A stretch of 64,000 nt of DNA from Salipaludibacillus neizhouensis (GCF_002886185.1 NZ_KZ614147.1:1264420-1328419), one strand, 5' to 3'. Counted from the first letter of the stretch, positions 1 to 11,513 are shown. Notes: generated by a model not told the origin, from the letters alone. Program-made: numbers and translations.

Positions 1-1
1 T

Positions 2-592
2 TCTATTTTTCAAGGAGACCACTACCAGATTGGGTGTTTGTTTGTACCAGATGATGAGTTTGGTAATCTATCATCGCGCGCATTACGCTCAGCAGTTGTT
101 ATCCAACGAGATCGCAGTGATATTGTTGTGGGAGACTCACATCAACTGGACCAAAAGGAGAGTGAGTTAGAATCAGTGGATGATACGGAAAATGTTCCTA
201 ATGAGTCTGAAGCAGAATTCGCTAATCCCAATGAAGAAGTTGCCTCAAGTATTGACGAAGTTGAGGGGGACACCAACCCTGAAGAAAAAGAAGTGAATAT
301 ACCAGTAACAACTGAACGAGAAAAACAGCTCGATGTAGCAGAAGATTTGCAAAAGAAGGAAGGATTCTTTGATAAAGAAACTAAATCCAATGAAGTTGCT
401 TATGGACAAGCAGCTGGTTTAAGTGCTTTCTATGAAGAATTTCTAAATTCAAAACCTGCCAAAAACACATGGACGTCTGATTTTGAAGAAAAAAAGGAAT
501 CAGATGCGGAGCACAAGGATGGATCAAATCGCAGCGAAAGAAAAAGGTCGCAAATGGAAGAAGACAACGAACGGAATGATGAAGATAACTAG
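2..592 (+). CDS. 5'-truncated protein with acidic tail, function unknown
   Basis: The reading frame is open to the left window edge and ends at a TAA at 590-592, so this is the C-terminal end of a longer protein. The first 50 visible residues are mixed and could belong to a folded domain. The remaining 150 or so are strongly acidic and charged, rich in Glu, Asp, Ser, Asn and Lys, with no predicted membrane segment, which looks like a disordered tail. I do not recognise the family. A strong terminator follows directly, so it ends its transcription unit and is not co-transcribed with uvrB. An internal TTG at 38 could be called a start, but the upstream open frame makes truncation by the window more likely. 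Confidence 0.6.
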   Translation, partial: SIFQGDHYQIGCLFVPDDEFGNLSSRALRSAVVIQRDRSDIVVGDSHQLDQKESELESVDDTENVPNESEAEFANPNEEVASSIDEVEGDTNPEEKEVNIPVTTEREKQLDVAEDLQKKEGFFDKETKSNEVAYGQAAGLSAFYEEFLNSKPAKNTWTSDFEEKKESDAEHKDGSNRSERKRSQMEEDNERNDEDN

Positions 593-607
593 ATGAGTTA
601 CTATATG

Positions 608-653
608 AAGGACACTGGAAAAGTAGATTTTACTTATCTCAGTGTCCTTTTTA
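608..653 (+). terminator. Rho-independent terminator
   Basis: Arms AAGGACACTG and CAGTGTCCTT pair perfectly and are followed by a T run. It closes the transcription unit of the truncated gene at the window start. Confidence 0.85.
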
Positions 654-786
654 CTTACTAGATTCTATCCAATAGGATGGCAGTTTTTTGCGATATCCTT
701 TTAAATTAATGTTTTACGTACTAGAATACAGTTTTTCTTTAAACAAAGCTATTTCATTAAAAACTCGTTAATATTATCATTAAAAG

Positions 787-825
787 GGAATATGTGTTCG
801 TGTTTATCTGAAATTGTGATATAAT
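787..825 (+). promoter_or_regulatory. Candidate LexA (DinR) box and promoter of uvrBA
   Basis: GAATATGTGTTC at 788-799 matches the Bacillus SOS box pattern GAAC-N4-GTTC with one mismatch. A perfect TATAAT follows at 820-825, and the matching -35 position (797-802) lies inside the box, so LexA binding would block RNA polymerase. uvrB is a known SOS gene in B. subtilis. A leader of about 180 bases separates the promoter from the uvrB start. Confidence 0.6.
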
Positions 826-1008
826 GATAAATATTCGGTAAGAATGGGTATGAGAGTATTAGACAAGCAATTCATTTGCCGTTTTGTGTGAGTAGATGTA
901 TAAAGAAACCTAAGAGATGTATCTTAACTTAGTTTGATCATATAGAATCGATATCTTAGGGTATCTTGAACTTATAATTACGAGTAGGAACGTGAAGGGG
1001 GAAATCCA

Positions 1009-3012
1009 ATGTCTGTGCAGCCAGACCGTGACATTCCGTTTGAATTAAAGTCACATTATGAACCCGCGGGAGATCAGCCTACAGCCATTCAAGAGCTGAT
1101 AGCTGGTATAAACAAAGGGGAAAAATTTCAAACATTATTGGGAGCTACAGGAACCGGGAAGACCTTTACGGTATCCAATGTCATACAGGAAGTGAATAAA
1201 CCAACACTGGTAATTGCTCATAATAAAACATTAGCAGGACAATTATACAGTGAATTTAAAGAATTTTTTCCTAATAATCGTGTAGAATACTTTGTCAGTT
1301 ATTATGATTATTATCAACCAGAAGCATACATTCCTCAATCAGATACGTATATTGAGAAAGATGCAAGTATAAACGACGAAATCGATAAGCTTCGTCACTC
1401 GGCAACGAGTGCTTTATTTGAGCGGAATGACGTTATTATTGTGGCAAGTGTGTCTTGTATTTACGGTCTAGGTTCTCCGGAAGACTACCGTGATCTGATG
1501 GTATCTCTGCGCACTGGAACGGAAAAAGACAGGAATGGTTTATTACGACAGTTAGTCGACGTTCAATATGAACGAAATGATATAGCTTTTACTCGTGGTA
1601 CGTTTCGTGTACGTGGTGATGTTGTTGAAATTTTCCCTGCCTCACGAGATGAACACTGTATTCGAGTGGAGTTTTTTGGGGATGAAATTGAACGGATAAC
1701 GGAAGTCGATGCGTTAACTGGAGAAGTGTTAGGTGAACGAGAGCACGTGGCTATTTATCCGGCTTCTCACTTCGTTACTAAAGAAGAAAAATTACAGCGT
1801 GCGATTGTCAATATTGAAGATGAGTTGGCGGAAACATTAAAGGTAATGAACGACGAAGGAAAACTTCTTGAAGCACAACGTCTTGAACAACGAACACGCT
1901 ACGATATAGAAATGATGCATGAGATGGGTTATTGCTCCGGGATTGAGAACTACTCGAGACATTTGACGTTTCGTGAGCCAGGCGCAACTCCGTATACATT
2001 GTTAGACTATTTTCCGAAGGATTCTCTAATTATCGTTGATGAGTCTCACGTGACACTTCCTCAAGTTAGAGGAATGTACAATGGGGATCAGGCTCGAAAA
2101 GGAGTCCTTGTCAGCCACGGATTTCGTCTTCCGTCAGCGAAGGATAACCGGCCTCTGAAATTCGATGAATTTGAAAAACATATTAATCAAACCATTTTTG
2201 TTTCGGCTACACCGGGACCGTTTGAAATAGAGCATTGTCCACAAATGATCGAACAAATTATTCGTCCGACAGGATTATTAGACCCTACAATAGATGTGAG
2301 ACCTATAGAAGGTCAGATTGATGATATGATCGAGGAAATTCGATTGCGAAAAGAAAGAGGAGAACGAGTCCTAGTGACGACATTAACGAAAAAAATGTCA
2401 GAAGACTTAACAGATTACTTGAAGGAAGTAGGAATTCAAGTAAAATACATTCATTCCGATATTAAAACATTAGACCGAATTCAAATTATCCGTGAGCTCA
2501 GGCAAGGTCAGTTTGATGTACTTGTAGGGATTAACTTGTTGAGGGAAGGACTGGATATTCCGGAAGTTTCGCTTGTCACGATTCTGGACGCTGACAAAGA
2601 AGGATTTCTTCGAGCAGAACGTCCTCTTATACAAACAATAGGGCGTGCGGCTAGAAATTCGAACGGACACGTTATTATGTATGCTAATAAAATAACGAGA
2701 TCGATGAATATTGCGATTGAGGAAACTCAGCGTCGTCGCGAGATTCAAAAGGCACACAACGAAAAACATGGGATTACCCCTAAAACAATACAAAAAGCAA
2801 TTCCAAACTTGATTCAAGCGACGTATGCAGCAGAAGAAGTAGAATCATATGATGCATTCACGAAAGCTCCTTCTCAGAAATTAAGTAAAAAAGACCGTGA
2901 GAAAGTGATTCAACGAATGGAGCAAGAAATGAAAGAAGCTGCCAAAAATCTCGACTTCGAACGAGCAGCTGAATTACGGGATGTCGTTATTGAATTGAAA
3001 GCAGAAGGGTGA
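1009..3012 (+). CDS. uvrB: Excinuclease ABC subunit B
   Basis: UvrB is the damage-verifying helicase-like subunit of nucleotide excision repair; it is loaded by UvrA and then recruits UvrC. The 667-residue protein has the usual length. Visible motifs are the Walker A segment GATGTGKT near residue 45, the tyrosine-rich beta-hairpin [12 protein letters not shown] near residue 100, the DESH box near residue 345, the helicase region GRAARN near residue 545 and a C-terminal UVR domain (FERAAELRD). The ATG at 1009 has a good ribosome site (AAGGGGGAA) eight bases upstream. It lies 9 bases before uvrA and forms a uvrBA operon under a LexA-like box. Confidence 0.98.
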   Translation: MSVQPDRDIPFELKSHYEPAGDQPTAIQELIAGINKGEKFQTLLGATGTGKTFTVSNVIQEVNKPTLVIAHNKTLAGQLYSEFKEFFPNNRVEYFVSYYDYYQPEAYIPQSDTYIEKDASINDEIDKLRHSATSALFERNDVIIVASVSCIYGLGSPEDYRDLMVSLRTGTEKDRNGLLRQLVDVQYERNDIAFTRGTFRVRGDVVEIFPASRDEHCIRVEFFGDEIERITEVDALTGEVLGEREHVAIYPASHFVTKEEKLQRAIVNIEDELAETLKVMNDEGKLLEAQRLEQRTRYDIEMMHEMGYCSGIENYSRHLTFREPGATPYTLLDYFPKDSLIIVDESHVTLPQVRGMYNGDQARKGVLVSHGFRLPSAKDNRPLKFDEFEKHINQTIFVSATPGPFEIEHCPQMIEQIIRPTGLLDPTIDVRPIEGQIDDMIEEIRLRKERGERVLVTTLTKKMSEDLTDYLKEVGIQVKYIHSDIKTLDRIQIIRELRQGQFDVLVGINLLREGLDIPEVSLVTILDADKEGFLRAERPLIQTIGRAARNSNGHVIMYANKITRSMNIAIEETQRRREIQKAHNEKHGITPKTIQKAIPNLIQATYAAEEVESYDAFTKAPSQKLSKKDREKVIQRMEQEMKEAAKNLDFERAAELRDVVIELKAEG

Positions 3013-3021
3013 GATTGATAA

Positions 3022-5895
3022 ATGGCTCTAGATAATTTAGTTGTAAAGGGAGCACGCTCCCATAATTTAAAAAATATAGATGTCACGATACCACGAGATA
3101 AACTCGTTGTGATGACGGGATTGTCTGGTTCAGGGAAATCCTCCCTTGCCTTTGACACGATATACGCAGAAGGGCAGAGACGTTATGTTGAATCTCTCTC
3201 AGCGTATGCACGCCAATTTTTGGGGCAAATGGATAAGCCTGATGTTGATGCAATCGAAGGCCTTTCCCCGGCGATCTCTATCGATCAGAAAACTACGAGT
3301 AAAAATCCTCGTTCTACTGTAGGTACGGTAACAGAGATCTATGATTATTTAAGATTACTCTATGCTCGCGTAGGTAAACCTATATGTCCTAATCACGGCA
3401 TTGAAATTAGCTCTCAGACCGTGCAGCAAATGGTCGATCAAATGACAAAGTATCCAGAGCGAACAAAAATGCAAATCCTTGCACCAATCGTTTCAGGACG
3501 TAAAGGAACACATACAAAAGTATTGGAAGATATTAAAAAGCAAGGTTATGTCCGTATTCGCGTCGATGGTGAAATGCATGAAACTTCCGATGAAATAGAA
3601 TTAGAAAAAAATAAGAAACATAGTATTGAAGTTGTGATTGATCGGATTGTCATTAAAGAGGGTGTGGAAACCCGTCTGGCAGATTCTATGGAGACAGCAT
3701 TGAACTTAGCCGATGGCAGAGTAACTGTGGATGTAATTGGTGAGGAAGAACTTTTATTTAGTCAAAAACATGCATGTCCCCAATGTGGTTTCTCAATAGG
3801 GGAATTAGAACCACGTATGTTTTCATTTAATAGTCCTTTTGGAGCTTGTGCTTCATGTGATGGCTTAGGACTAAAATTAGAAGTAGATTTAGAACTCGTT
3901 ATTCCTGATCCCACATTGTCGTTAAAGAATAATGCAATTGCAGCATGGAAGCCGACAAGCTCTCAATACTACCCGTCTCTTCTTGCGAGTGTATGCGAGT
4001 ATTACGGGATTGATATGGATGTTCCCGTAGAACACCTACCTAAAGAGCAACTAAATAAAATATTGTACGGAAGCGGAAAAGATAAAATTTTCTTCCGCTA
4101 TGAAAATGAATTTGGCCGTGTGCGTGAAAAAGAGATTTATTTTGAGGGGGTCATGGAAAACATTACTCGAAGATACCGGGAAACGGGATCAGATTATATT
4201 CGTGAACAAATGGAAGGTTTTATGGCTCAAAAGCCTTGTCCAACGTGTAAAGGGAATCGACTGACAAAGGAAGCATTGTCTGTTAAAATAGCAGATCAGC
4301 ATATTGGAAAAATAACAGATTTATCTGTGAAGGATGCGAAAGTATTTTTTGAAAAGCTGGAACTGTCGGATAAAGACATGACGATTGCAAGAATGATTCT
4401 TCGGGAAATTGAGGAACGACTCGGTTTCTTATTAAATGTAGGCTTGGAATACTTAACACTTTCACGGGCGGCGGGAACTTTGTCAGGTGGAGAGGCCCAG
4501 CGGATACGTTTGGCGACACAGATAGGTTCTTCACTGATGGGTGTATTATACATTCTGGATGAGCCGTCGATCGGTCTTCACCAAAGGGACAACAACCGAT
4601 TGATCGCAACGTTAGAAAAAATGCGTGATCTTGGTAATACATTGATTGTTGTCGAGCACGATGAAGACACGATGCTAGCTGCAGATCATCTTATTGATAT
4701 TGGCCCTGGCGCCGGTGTTCATGGAGGATATATTTGCTCCACGGGTACACCACAGGAAGTTATGGATGATGAGAACTCCTTAACAGGACAATACTTATCT
4801 GGTAAGAAATTTATTGCTCTTCCGGCAGAACGACGAGTTTCTGATGGTCGCATGCTCTCCATTAGAGGTGCTGAAGAGAACAATCTACAAAAAACAAATG
4901 TCGATATTCCATTAGGTGTACTACTTGCTGTGACTGGTGTATCCGGTTCCGGAAAAAGTACGCTAATAAATGATATTTTATATCGGGCTGTTGCTCAGAA
5001 ACTTACTACGGCGAAAACCAAGCCTGGGAAGGTGAAGAAAATTGAAGGTATTGAACATTTAGAAAAAGTGGTCGATATTGACCAATCACCGATAGGACGA
5101 ACCCCTCGCTCTAATCCGGCAACGTATACGAGTGTCTTTGATGATATTCGTGATGTGTTTGCAATGACTAATGAAGCTAAAGTTCGTGGCTATAAAAAGG
5201 GACGCTTTAGTTTTAATGTCAAAGGTGGTCGTTGTGAAGCGTGCCGCGGAGATGGGATTATTAAAATTGAAATGCATTTTTTACCGGATGTCTATGTTCC
5301 GTGTGAAGAGTGTAATGGCAAACGCTATAACCGTGAAACGAGAGAAATACTGTATAAAGGGAAAAATATATCCGATGTATTGGACATGACAGTGGAAGAC
5401 TCCGTTCAATTTTTTGAAAACATTCCTAGAATTAAAAGAAAGGTCCAGACTCTTTTTGATGTAGGTCTGGGTTACATGAAGTTGGGGCAACCAGCTACAA
5501 CTTTATCCGGAGGGGAAGCACAACGAGTTAAACTAGCATCTCAGCTGCATCGCAGATCTACCGGGAAAACTTTATACATCTTAGACGAGCCAACGACAGG
5601 TCTTCATGTGCATGATATTGACCGTTTGTTAAAGGTGCTTCAGCGCCTTGTTGAAAACGGAGATACAGTACTTGTCATTGAGCATAATTTAGATGTGATA
5701 AAAACGATGGATCATGTCATTGATTTGGGGCCTGAAGGTGGGGACAAAGGTGGTAAGCTAGTTGCTCAAGGAACTCCAGAAGAAGTAGCAAAAGTTAAAG
5801 CGTCATATACAGGACAGTATTTAAAACCAATCCTTGAACGTGAGCGGAAGCGAATGGACATCAGGATGAAAGAAAAAGAAAGTGCTTCTGTGTAA
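3022..5895 (+). CDS. uvrA: Excinuclease ABC subunit A
   Basis: UvrA is the dimeric ABC-type ATPase that first recognises bulky DNA lesions and delivers UvrB. The 957-residue length is standard. Two nucleotide-binding modules are present: Walker [10 protein letters not shown] near residue 32 and GVSGSGKST near residue 640, with two ABC signatures LSGGEAQR. Zinc-finger cysteine pairs are visible (CPQCGFS near 253, CPTCKGNR near 402, CEACRGDG near 735). It follows uvrB closely, so the two are translated from one message, and a terminator sits just after the stop. Confidence 0.98.
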   Translation: MALDNLVVKGARSHNLKNIDVTIPRDKLVVMTGLSGSGKSSLAFDTIYAEGQRRYVESLSAYARQFLGQMDKPDVDAIEGLSPAISIDQKTTSKNPRSTVGTVTEIYDYLRLLYARVGKPICPNHGIEISSQTVQQMVDQMTKYPERTKMQILAPIVSGRKGTHTKVLEDIKKQGYVRIRVDGEMHETSDEIELEKNKKHSIEVVIDRIVIKEGVETRLADSMETALNLADGRVTVDVIGEEELLFSQKHACPQCGFSIGELEPRMFSFNSPFGACASCDGLGLKLEVDLELVIPDPTLSLKNNAIAAWKPTSSQYYPSLLASVCEYYGIDMDVPVEHLPKEQLNKILYGSGKDKIFFRYENEFGRVREKEIYFEGVMENITRRYRETGSDYIREQMEGFMAQKPCPTCKGNRLTKEALSVKIADQHIGKITDLSVKDAKVFFEKLELSDKDMTIARMILREIEERLGFLLNVGLEYLTLSRAAGTLSGGEAQRIRLATQIGSSLMGVLYILDEPSIGLHQRDNNRLIATLEKMRDLGNTLIVVEHDEDTMLAADHLIDIGPGAGVHGGYICSTGTPQEVMDDENSLTGQYLSGKKFIALPAERRVSDGRMLSIRGAEENNLQKTNVDIPLGVLLAVTGVSGSGKSTLINDILYRAVAQKLTTAKTKPGKVKKIEGIEHLEKVVDIDQSPIGRTPRSNPATYTSVFDDIRDVFAMTNEAKVRGYKKGRFSFNVKGGRCEACRGDGIIKIEMHFLPDVYVPCEECNGKRYNRETREILYKGKNISDVLDMTVEDSVQFFENIPRIKRKVQTLFDVGLGYMKLGQPATTLSGGEAQRVKLASQLHRRSTGKTLYILDEPTTGLHVHDIDRLLKVLQRLVENGDTVLVIEHNLDVIKTMDHVIDLGPEGGDKGGKLVAQGTPEEVAKVKASYTGQYLKPILERERKRMDIRMKEKESASV

Positions 5896-5904
5896 AAATG
5901 AAGA

Positions 5905-5943
5905 GAACCCGGGTGCCCGTTTGAAAAAGGTACTCGGGTTTTT
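5905..5943 (+). terminator. Terminator after uvrA
   Basis: An imperfect GC-rich hairpin (arms around ACCCGGGTGCC and GGTACTCGGGT) ends in TTTTT immediately after uvrA. Confidence 0.8.
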
Positions 5944-6046
5944 GAACTAGATCGTAGCACCTGGTCTGATGTAAATAATGTAAAAGATAAATAGTAAACC
6001 AGTGTGCATTTAATCCCGAAGTTTTACGCAATTAAATCGATTGTTT

Positions 6047-6073
6047 TGAAACCTCTTATACCTTTCATCCGTT
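6047..6073 (+). promoter_or_regulatory. Candidate sigma-W-type promoter of yvlB operon
   Basis: TGAAAC at 6047-6052 and CGTT at 6070-6073, 17 bases apart, fit the ECF sigma-W pattern (TGAAAC, 16-17 bases, CGTA). The B. subtilis yvlABCD operon belongs to the sigma-W envelope-stress regulon, which supports the call. The rest of the 5944-6214 gap shows no convincing gene. Confidence 0.55.
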
Positions 6074-6214
6074 ATACTAATAACAAGATATTACATCATC
6101 CAGCGATGAACCAGAAACTTCACAAGTCTTTCATAAGTGTTTTGATACTAAGTTTAACTGTGTATGGTTTAGTGAAAAATATCGTTAAGCAAAACTTGAA
6201 GGAGGCAGTTTACA

Positions 6215-7396
6215 ATGGAAGAACGTAAAATGGTTTTGAAAATGATTGAAGATGGTAAGATTACAGCAGAGGAAGGGTTGCAGTTACTGCAAGCAATGAG
6301 AGATGAGCCAACTGAAAAAAAATCCTCTGACTTAGACAAGAAAGAGAAACGCTCAAGATATGAACGAAGAGGACCTCACAGCAACACAGGTAAATATAAA
6401 AAGGACCCAGAGGCAAATAAAAAAGAAACAGATCATTACATGTCCAAGGATGTTAATTGGGATGCTCAAGGTTATCGAAAGACGGGGGAGAAAATCACGA
6501 CATTTGCTAGTAGGTTTTCAGAATTTGTTGAAGATGCCGTACACAAAATAAAAGAGTTTGATCTTGATTTTAATTTTGGTTCTTCTGTTGAAGTTCAGCA
6601 TATTTTCCAAGAAAAAAATATAACTGTAGAAGATATTGGTATTAATATAGAGAATGGCAGTATTGTTTTCCGACCATGGGAGGAAGACGATGTACGTGTT
6701 GAATGTAATGTTAAGGTGTATAAGGTGTCAGATACGGATGAGGCACGAAGAGTATTTCTTGACGAAGCTGGTTTTAGTTTAAACGATGATAAACTACGTT
6801 TACACGCGAAGAAAAAATCAATGAAAGTAAACGCGACAGTGTATGTACCGAAACATAATCTAAAGAAAATTCAATTTTATGCGTTTAACGGTAAAATATC
6901 TGGGGAAAATGTGTCCGTAGAGAGCTTGGAAGCTAAAACTGTAAATGGGCGTATTAATTTTGAAGAGATTGAAGCGAAGGATGTCAGGCTGGAAACAGTG
7001 AATGGAACGATCTCTGTTTCCCGACTAGAAGCTGATCTTTGTGATACAAAAACAGTGAATGGGACGATTGCCATTAAAACAGCTAAGGGTGACTTTGACG
7101 GGGAAACACTAAATGGTACCGTTTATTATACGTTACTGGAGCCTGAGAGCGCACGAGCATATATAAAAACAGCCACTGGCAGTGTTGAAGTTACCGTGCC
7201 CGATAATGTAAAAACAGAGGGCGAGTTAAAAACTACAGTTGGCGGTATCCAATGTGATTTGCCGGAATTGACTGTAATCGATGAGAAAAAAGACTTTGCA
7301 AGTAAGAAAATGACTTTTTTAGCGAATAAAAATCAAGAAGCTCATTTCTATATTGAAGCAGAAGCGACTACAGGTGCTATCTCCATAAAAAATTAA
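6215..7396 (+). CDS. yvlB: YvlB/LiaX-like DUF4097 protein
   Basis: A 393-residue protein. The first 30 residues form the short helical prefix seen in YvlB and LiaX proteins (MIEDGKITAEEGLQLLQAM). Residues 35-90 are a charged linker, and residues 110-390 are the DUF4097 beta-helix repeat, visible as recurring segments such as LETVNGTISV, KTVNGTIAI and TLNGTVYY. In relatives this family is linked to the response to cell-envelope stress. The ATG at 6215 has AAGGAGG upstream. It leads a yvlB-pspC-yvlD group probably driven by a sigma-W-type promoter. Biochemical function is not established. Confidence 0.85.
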   Translation: MEERKMVLKMIEDGKITAEEGLQLLQAMRDEPTEKKSSDLDKKEKRSRYERRGPHSNTGKYKKDPEANKKETDHYMSKDVNWDAQGYRKTGEKITTFASRFSEFVEDAVHKIKEFDLDFNFGSSVEVQHIFQEKNITVEDIGINIENGSIVFRPWEEDDVRVECNVKVYKVSDTDEARRVFLDEAGFSLNDDKLRLHAKKKSMKVNATVYVPKHNLKKIQFYAFNGKISGENVSVESLEAKTVNGRINFEEIEAKDVRLETVNGTISVSRLEADLCDTKTVNGTIAIKTAKGDFDGETLNGTVYYTLLEPESARAYIKTATGSVEVTVPDNVKTEGELKTTVGGIQCDLPELTVIDEKKDFASKKMTFLANKNQEAHFYIEAEATTGAISIKN

Positions 7397-7435
7397 GAGC
7401 GATAGTAAGCTGGAACGGAAGGAGCGTTATAGAAA

Positions 7436-7633
7436 ATGAAAAAATTACTTCGATCAAATCATGACCGTAAACTGGCAGGGATATGTGGAGGCATTGGCAA
7501 TTATTTTGGTATGGACTCTACTGTCGTAAGAATTGTGTTTCTTCTACTGATCATCCCGTTAAATGCAGGGATTATTCTTGCCTATCTCATCGGTATGTTT
7601 GTGATTCCAAATGAAGCAGAAGTGAGCTCTTAA
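7436..7633 (+). CDS. yvlC: PspC-domain small membrane protein (YvlC-like)
   Basis: This 65-residue protein is a near-minimal PspC domain: N-terminal KKLLRSNHDRKLAGICGGIGNYF, then one hydrophobic segment (about residues 29-55) ending FVIPNE. PspC proteins act in phage-shock-type envelope stress responses. It is preceded by GGAAGGAG, and its stop overlaps the start of yvlD by one base, so the two are translationally coupled. Confidence 0.88.
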   Translation: MKKLLRSNHDRKLAGICGGIGNYFGMDSTVVRIVFLLLIIPLNAGIILAYLIGMFVIPNEAEVSS

Positions 7634-7989
7634 TGAGCTGGCTCGTACAATTACTCGTAAATGCAGCAGTATTATTAATCATTAGCGCTTTTTTTCAGTC
7701 ATTTGAGGTAGCTAGTATTGGAGCGGCCTTGCTGGCAAGTTTTATTTTGGCTCTATTTAATCTTATCGTAAAACCTATTTTAATTGTTTTTACCCTTCCG
7801 ATTACTGTCATGACGCTTGGATTATTTTTGTTTGTGATCAATGCCATCACATTAATGCTTACGCAAGCGATTATGGGAGATAGTTTTGTTATTGAAGGAT
7901 TTGGCATGGCACTGCTTGCCGCGGTGATATTTGCGATTCTTAGTGCATTGATTCATTCGTTTATTGTTGATCCGGTAACAAAGAGGTAA
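7633..7989 (+). CDS. yvlD: Phage-holin family 4 membrane protein (YvlD-like)
   Basis: The 118-residue protein consists almost wholly of four hydrophobic segments, matching the family-4 holin-like proteins represented by YvlD. The position after a YvlC homologue and the one-base overlap (TAATG) match the B. subtilis operon. A role in membrane stress is inferred from the operon; no lytic function should be assumed. Confidence 0.85.
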   Translation: MSWLVQLLVNAAVLLIISAFFQSFEVASIGAALLASFILALFNLIVKPILIVFTLPITVMTLGLFLFVINAITLMLTQAIMGDSFVIEGFGMALLAAVIFAILSALIHSFIVDPVTKR

Positions 7990-8337
7990 TGCTCTGTGTC
8001 ATGGAACGAAATAAATAACTAAAAGAAATTCTTTGAGACATTGTTCTTGAAGGATTTTTTTTATAGAGATCGTGTTTCCCTTTCGACAGAGGTACTCGAA
8101 TTCGCTATGGGCTGAAGCTTGCCATGAGTATAGTTTCTTTTTACAAAAACAACCTTCCATCAAACAAAGCTTTTTTGATAAAAAACATAGGATATGAGCC
8201 CTTGGTAATAATAAAGAGCCATAGGATGATTCTGTAAAATTTTATAACGCTCTCAAAATGAGTATGCTAAAATGAGAGTAATGTAAAAGTATATAAGTCA
8301 CGATTCGATCTTTATACATCAAAGGAGGCAACACATT
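7990..8337 (+). other. Intergenic region with terminator, repeat remnant and hprK promoter
   Basis: A hairpin at 8023-8062 ending in eight T residues is a likely terminator for the yvl operon. Positions 8085-8130 are a remnant of the Bacillaceae palindromic repeat (GGTACTCGAATTCGCT). An extended -10 element TGCTAAAAT at 8265-8273 is flanked by an inverted repeat CTCTCA/TGAGAG and is the likely hprK promoter. No gene is seen. Confidence 0.55.
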
Positions 8338-9276
8338 ATGGCAGAAGTAAGCACAAAGCAATTGATAAAGGAATTTGACTTTAAAATATTAAATAATGAA
8401 GACGAAGTAGCATATCGTTCGATTACTACGAGCGACATTTCAAGACCAGGTATGGAAATGGCAGGCTATTTTACATATTACCCGGCGAAACGGATTCAAT
8501 TACTTGGGAAAACAGAAATGACGTTTTATTCAGAACTATCAGCAGCGGAACAAAAGGACCGAATGGAGCGGCTTTGTACATATGATACACCCGCGATTAT
8601 TTTATCAAGAGGAATGGATGCTCCAGAGAATTTAATTATTGCAGCAGATGCTGTAGGCATGCCAATATTATCTTCTCCGTTAACAACAACGCGTTTAAGT
8701 AGTCAACTTACAACGTTTTTAGAAAGCCACTTAGCTCCAATGACAGCTATTCATGGCGTTTTAATTGATATTTACGGTATCGGTGTCATGATCACTGGTT
8801 CGAGCGGTGTAGGTAAAAGTGAAACGGCACTTGACCTTGTAAGAAGAGGACACCGGCTTGTAGCTGATGATTCGGTAGAAATACGCCAGGAGCACGACGG
8901 TGTCTTGGTGGGACGAGCTCCGGATCTGATTAGACACCTTTTGGAAATTCGCGGTTTAGGAATTATTAACGTAATGACTTTATTTGGAGCTGGTGCCGTT
9001 CGAAACTATAAACGAATTGGTTTGGCAATAGATTTAGAAACCTGGGACCAGAAAAAGCAATATGATCGCTTAGGATTAGACGAAGAAACAATCAAAATAT
9101 TTGATACAGACCTTCCTAAACTAACCGTTCCAGTGCGACCTGGAAGAAACTTAGCCGTTATTATTGAAGTAGCTGCCATGAACTTCCGTTTGAAGCGAAT
9201 GGGAATTAACGCAGCAGAACAATTCTCAGAGCGCTTGTCCCATGTCATTGAAGAAGGCGATAAAGAAGAATTTTAA
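8338..9276 (+). CDS. hprK: HPr kinase/phosphorylase
   Basis: HprK phosphorylates HPr and Crh on Ser46 in response to glycolytic intermediates and so controls CcpA-dependent catabolite repression. The 312-residue protein has the N-terminal domain (1-130), a P-loop GSSGVGKSE near residue 156 and the HprK signature region near residues 203-212 ([10 protein letters not shown]). The ATG at 8338 follows AAAGGAGG. The partner Crh is encoded at 29.0 kb in this window. The neighbours lgt, yvoD and ppaX match B. subtilis order. Confidence 0.97.
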   Translation: MAEVSTKQLIKEFDFKILNNEDEVAYRSITTSDISRPGMEMAGYFTYYPAKRIQLLGKTEMTFYSELSAAEQKDRMERLCTYDTPAIILSRGMDAPENLIIAADAVGMPILSSPLTTTRLSSQLTTFLESHLAPMTAIHGVLIDIYGIGVMITGSSGVGKSETALDLVRRGHRLVADDSVEIRQEHDGVLVGRAPDLIRHLLEIRGLGIINVMTLFGAGAVRNYKRIGLAIDLETWDQKKQYDRLGLDEETIKIFDTDLPKLTVPVRPGRNLAVIIEVAAMNFRLKRMGINAAEQFSERLSHVIEEGDKEEF

Positions 9277-9488
9277 AAGAAGATATCTGAGCATACTCTT
9301 CAGATAGAAGGATTTCAGACGACAGCATGCTTCTCTCTAGGTGTTGTTTCTTTACTTATGATATTCTATTCGATAGACAGAGACATTATAAAAAGAGAAA
9401 ATAACTACCTCGATCATCGTAGAAGGAGGAGTAATTGTTGCTTATTCCCCTAATATATTTGTGGTAGTTTGAAAAACGAGGTGTATGT

Positions 9489-10367
9489 ATGATAGTAGGA
9501 ACCATTGAGCCAATGAACCGCATTGCGTTTCAGTTGGGGCCCATCCCAGTTTATTGGTATGGAGTGTTAATCGGTTTAGGAGCATTTTTAGGTTATTTGT
9601 TGGCAAACAGGGAGATGAAAAAGCGAGGCATGCCTGATGATATGCTAGCGGATTTGCTTATGTTTGCCTTGCCTGCGGCTATCATTGGCGCAAGGCTATA
9701 TTATGTGATTTTCCGTTGGGAGAATTATGCAGATGACCCAATGAGTGCTTTTGCAATTTGGGAGGGTGGCCTTGCCATTCATGGTGGACTAATCGGTGCC
9801 ATTGTGACTGGAGCAATTTTTGCGAAATACAAAGGAGTGTCTCTATGGAAGATTCTTGATATTACTGCGCCAAGTATTCTGTTAGGTCAGGCAATTGGTC
9901 GCTGGGGTAATTTCATGAATCAGGAGGTCTATGGAGGTGAAGTCTCCAGAAGCTTCTTGGAAAACATGATGTTGCCGAACTTCATTATTGACCAAATGTT
10001 TATTAATGGTGCTTATTATCAACCTACTTTTTTATATGAATCTATTTGGAATTTAGCAGGGGTTATTCTTTTACTCTCGTTGAGACGGGTTAATCTACGC
10101 CGTGGTGAACTTTTTATAACATACGCTATTTGGTATTCGGTAGGAAGATTTTTCATTGAAGGGATCCGAACGGACTACTTATTGATTTTTGGAGTGCTTA
10201 AAACAGCCCAGGTTGTTTCGATTATCACCGTAATAGGTGGTATCATCCTTATTGTTTATCGCCGGAAAAAAGAATTAGCAGAGGCAAGGTACCTTGACGA
10301 GGAGCCGAAAGAGAAAACCGTGAAGAAACATTCAACGGGACAAAAAAATAAAAAGAAGAAAAAGTAG
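9489..10367 (+). CDS. lgt: Prolipoprotein diacylglyceryl transferase
   Basis: Lgt transfers a diacylglyceryl group from phosphatidylglycerol to the lipobox cysteine of preprolipoproteins at the membrane. The 292-residue protein has seven hydrophobic segments. The family signature is present as [14 protein letters not shown] near residue 137, together with the HGG loop near residue 97 and the YESIWN motif. The C-terminal 30 residues are lysine-rich and cytoplasmic. A ribosome site (GAGGTG) lies close to the ATG at 9489. The upstream 9277-9488 gap contains a small hairpin (9282-9309) but no gene. Confidence 0.97.
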   Translation: MIVGTIEPMNRIAFQLGPIPVYWYGVLIGLGAFLGYLLANREMKKRGMPDDMLADLLMFALPAAIIGARLYYVIFRWENYADDPMSAFAIWEGGLAIHGGLIGAIVTGAIFAKYKGVSLWKILDITAPSILLGQAIGRWGNFMNQEVYGGEVSRSFLENMMLPNFIIDQMFINGAYYQPTFLYESIWNLAGVILLLSLRRVNLRRGELFITYAIWYSVGRFFIEGIRTDYLLIFGVLKTAQVVSIITVIGGIILIVYRRKKELAEARYLDEEPKEKTVKKHSTGQKNKKKKK

Positions 10368-10398
10368 CTCTATCTATGGTGATGAAAGGAGGCTTTAA

Positions 10399-11373
10399 AT
10401 GAATAGGAATACATTTAAACAAGGGTTGAGAACGGGTCTCCTAACCACATGGAAGCTAGGTAGAATTATTTTTCCTATTACATTATTCATTACGATGCTA
10501 GGACAGACAGTTGTGATGGACTGGTTGGTTCGAGTTTTATCACCATTTATGAACCTTATAGGGTTGTCAGGAGAAGCAGCGATTCCTGTTGTCTTGGGGA
10601 ATATGCTCAATTTATATGCCGCAATTGGTGCCATGCTCACGATGGATTTAACCGTGAAAGAGGTATTTATATTAGCAGTAATGCTTTCATTTTCTCATAA
10701 CTTATTCGTTGAATCTGCTGTAGCAAAACAGGTTGGATTAAAAATATGGGTGGTATTGATTGTACGAATCGGTTTAGCCTTACTGTCTGCATGGGTAATA
10801 AATCTAGTTTGGCAAGGTGGAGGAGATCGAGCAAGCTTCGGCTTCGTTCCATCGGATGGGACCGAGTCGATAGAGGGGTATGGTGCTATTGCACTTCATG
10901 GAATGGAAAGCGCAGTGATTGGTATTCTCCAGTTAGCCGCAATAGTTATTCCGATTATGATTTTCATTCAAGTGATGAAAGACTTAAAGTGGCTTCCTGT
11001 CTTTTCCAAGTGGATGACGCCATTTACAAGAATGCTCGGAATTCACCCGAATACTTCTACGACGCTGGCTGCAGGTCTCACTTTTGGTTTGGCTTATGGA
11101 GCCGGGGTTATGATTCAAGCTGTGAAAGAGGATGAGGTAAAACAGAAGGACCTCTATTTAGTCTTTATTTTTCTCGTAGCTTGTCACGCGGTAGTGGAAG
11201 ATACGTTGATTTTTATACCTTTAGGAATTCCTCTATGGCCGCTATTTCTTGTCAGGCTAGTAACGGCAATTCTTCTTACGATTGCTGTGGCAATTGTTTG
11301 GAACCGGCTAGATAAAAAAAGGGATGCCGATGAAACTTCAACAGCTTCGACGTACTCGCATTCTAACAACTAA
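10399..11373 (+). CDS. yvoD: YvoD-like nucleoside-recognition (Gate) domain membrane protein
   Basis: A 324-residue integral membrane protein with about eight hydrophobic segments and two nucleoside-recognition (Gate) units, as in the spore-maturation SpmA/B and YvoD families. Conserved pieces include LSFSHNLFVESAV near residue 98 and ACHAVVEDTLIF near residue 263. Synteny (between lgt and ppaX) matches yvoD. Substrate is unknown. The ATG follows AAAGGAGGC. Confidence 0.85.
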   Translation: MNRNTFKQGLRTGLLTTWKLGRIIFPITLFITMLGQTVVMDWLVRVLSPFMNLIGLSGEAAIPVVLGNMLNLYAAIGAMLTMDLTVKEVFILAVMLSFSHNLFVESAVAKQVGLKIWVVLIVRIGLALLSAWVINLVWQGGGDRASFGFVPSDGTESIEGYGAIALHGMESAVIGILQLAAIVIPIMIFIQVMKDLKWLPVFSKWMTPFTRMLGIHPNTSTTLAAGLTFGLAYGAGVMIQAVKEDEVKQKDLYLVFIFLVACHAVVEDTLIFIPLGIPLWPLFLVRLVTAILLTIAVAIVWNRLDKKRDADETSTASTYSHSNN

Positions 11374-11408
11374 TATGGTTCCCGTACTGCTCAGAAGGAC
11401 GAAAATCC

Positions 11409-11433
11409 GCGCCTGTGGTTCTCGTCACAGGCG
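11409..11433 (+). terminator. Hairpin between yvoD and ppaX
   Basis: GCGCCTGTG and CACAGGCGC form a strong stem. Only a weak T-rich stretch follows, so it may be a partial terminator or an mRNA stabiliser. Confidence 0.5.
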
Positions 11434-11513
11434 CTAGTTTCGCATTGTTTGTATAGTAAAAGGCATCATCATAAAAACGAGATAAAGGAATAAAAAAGAT
11501 AGGATGATTTAAA

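Noticed and set aside
6004..6228. 74-residue open frame before yvlB
   Set aside because: It overlaps the sigma-W-type promoter and the yvlB start, has no ribosome site and no recognisable fold.
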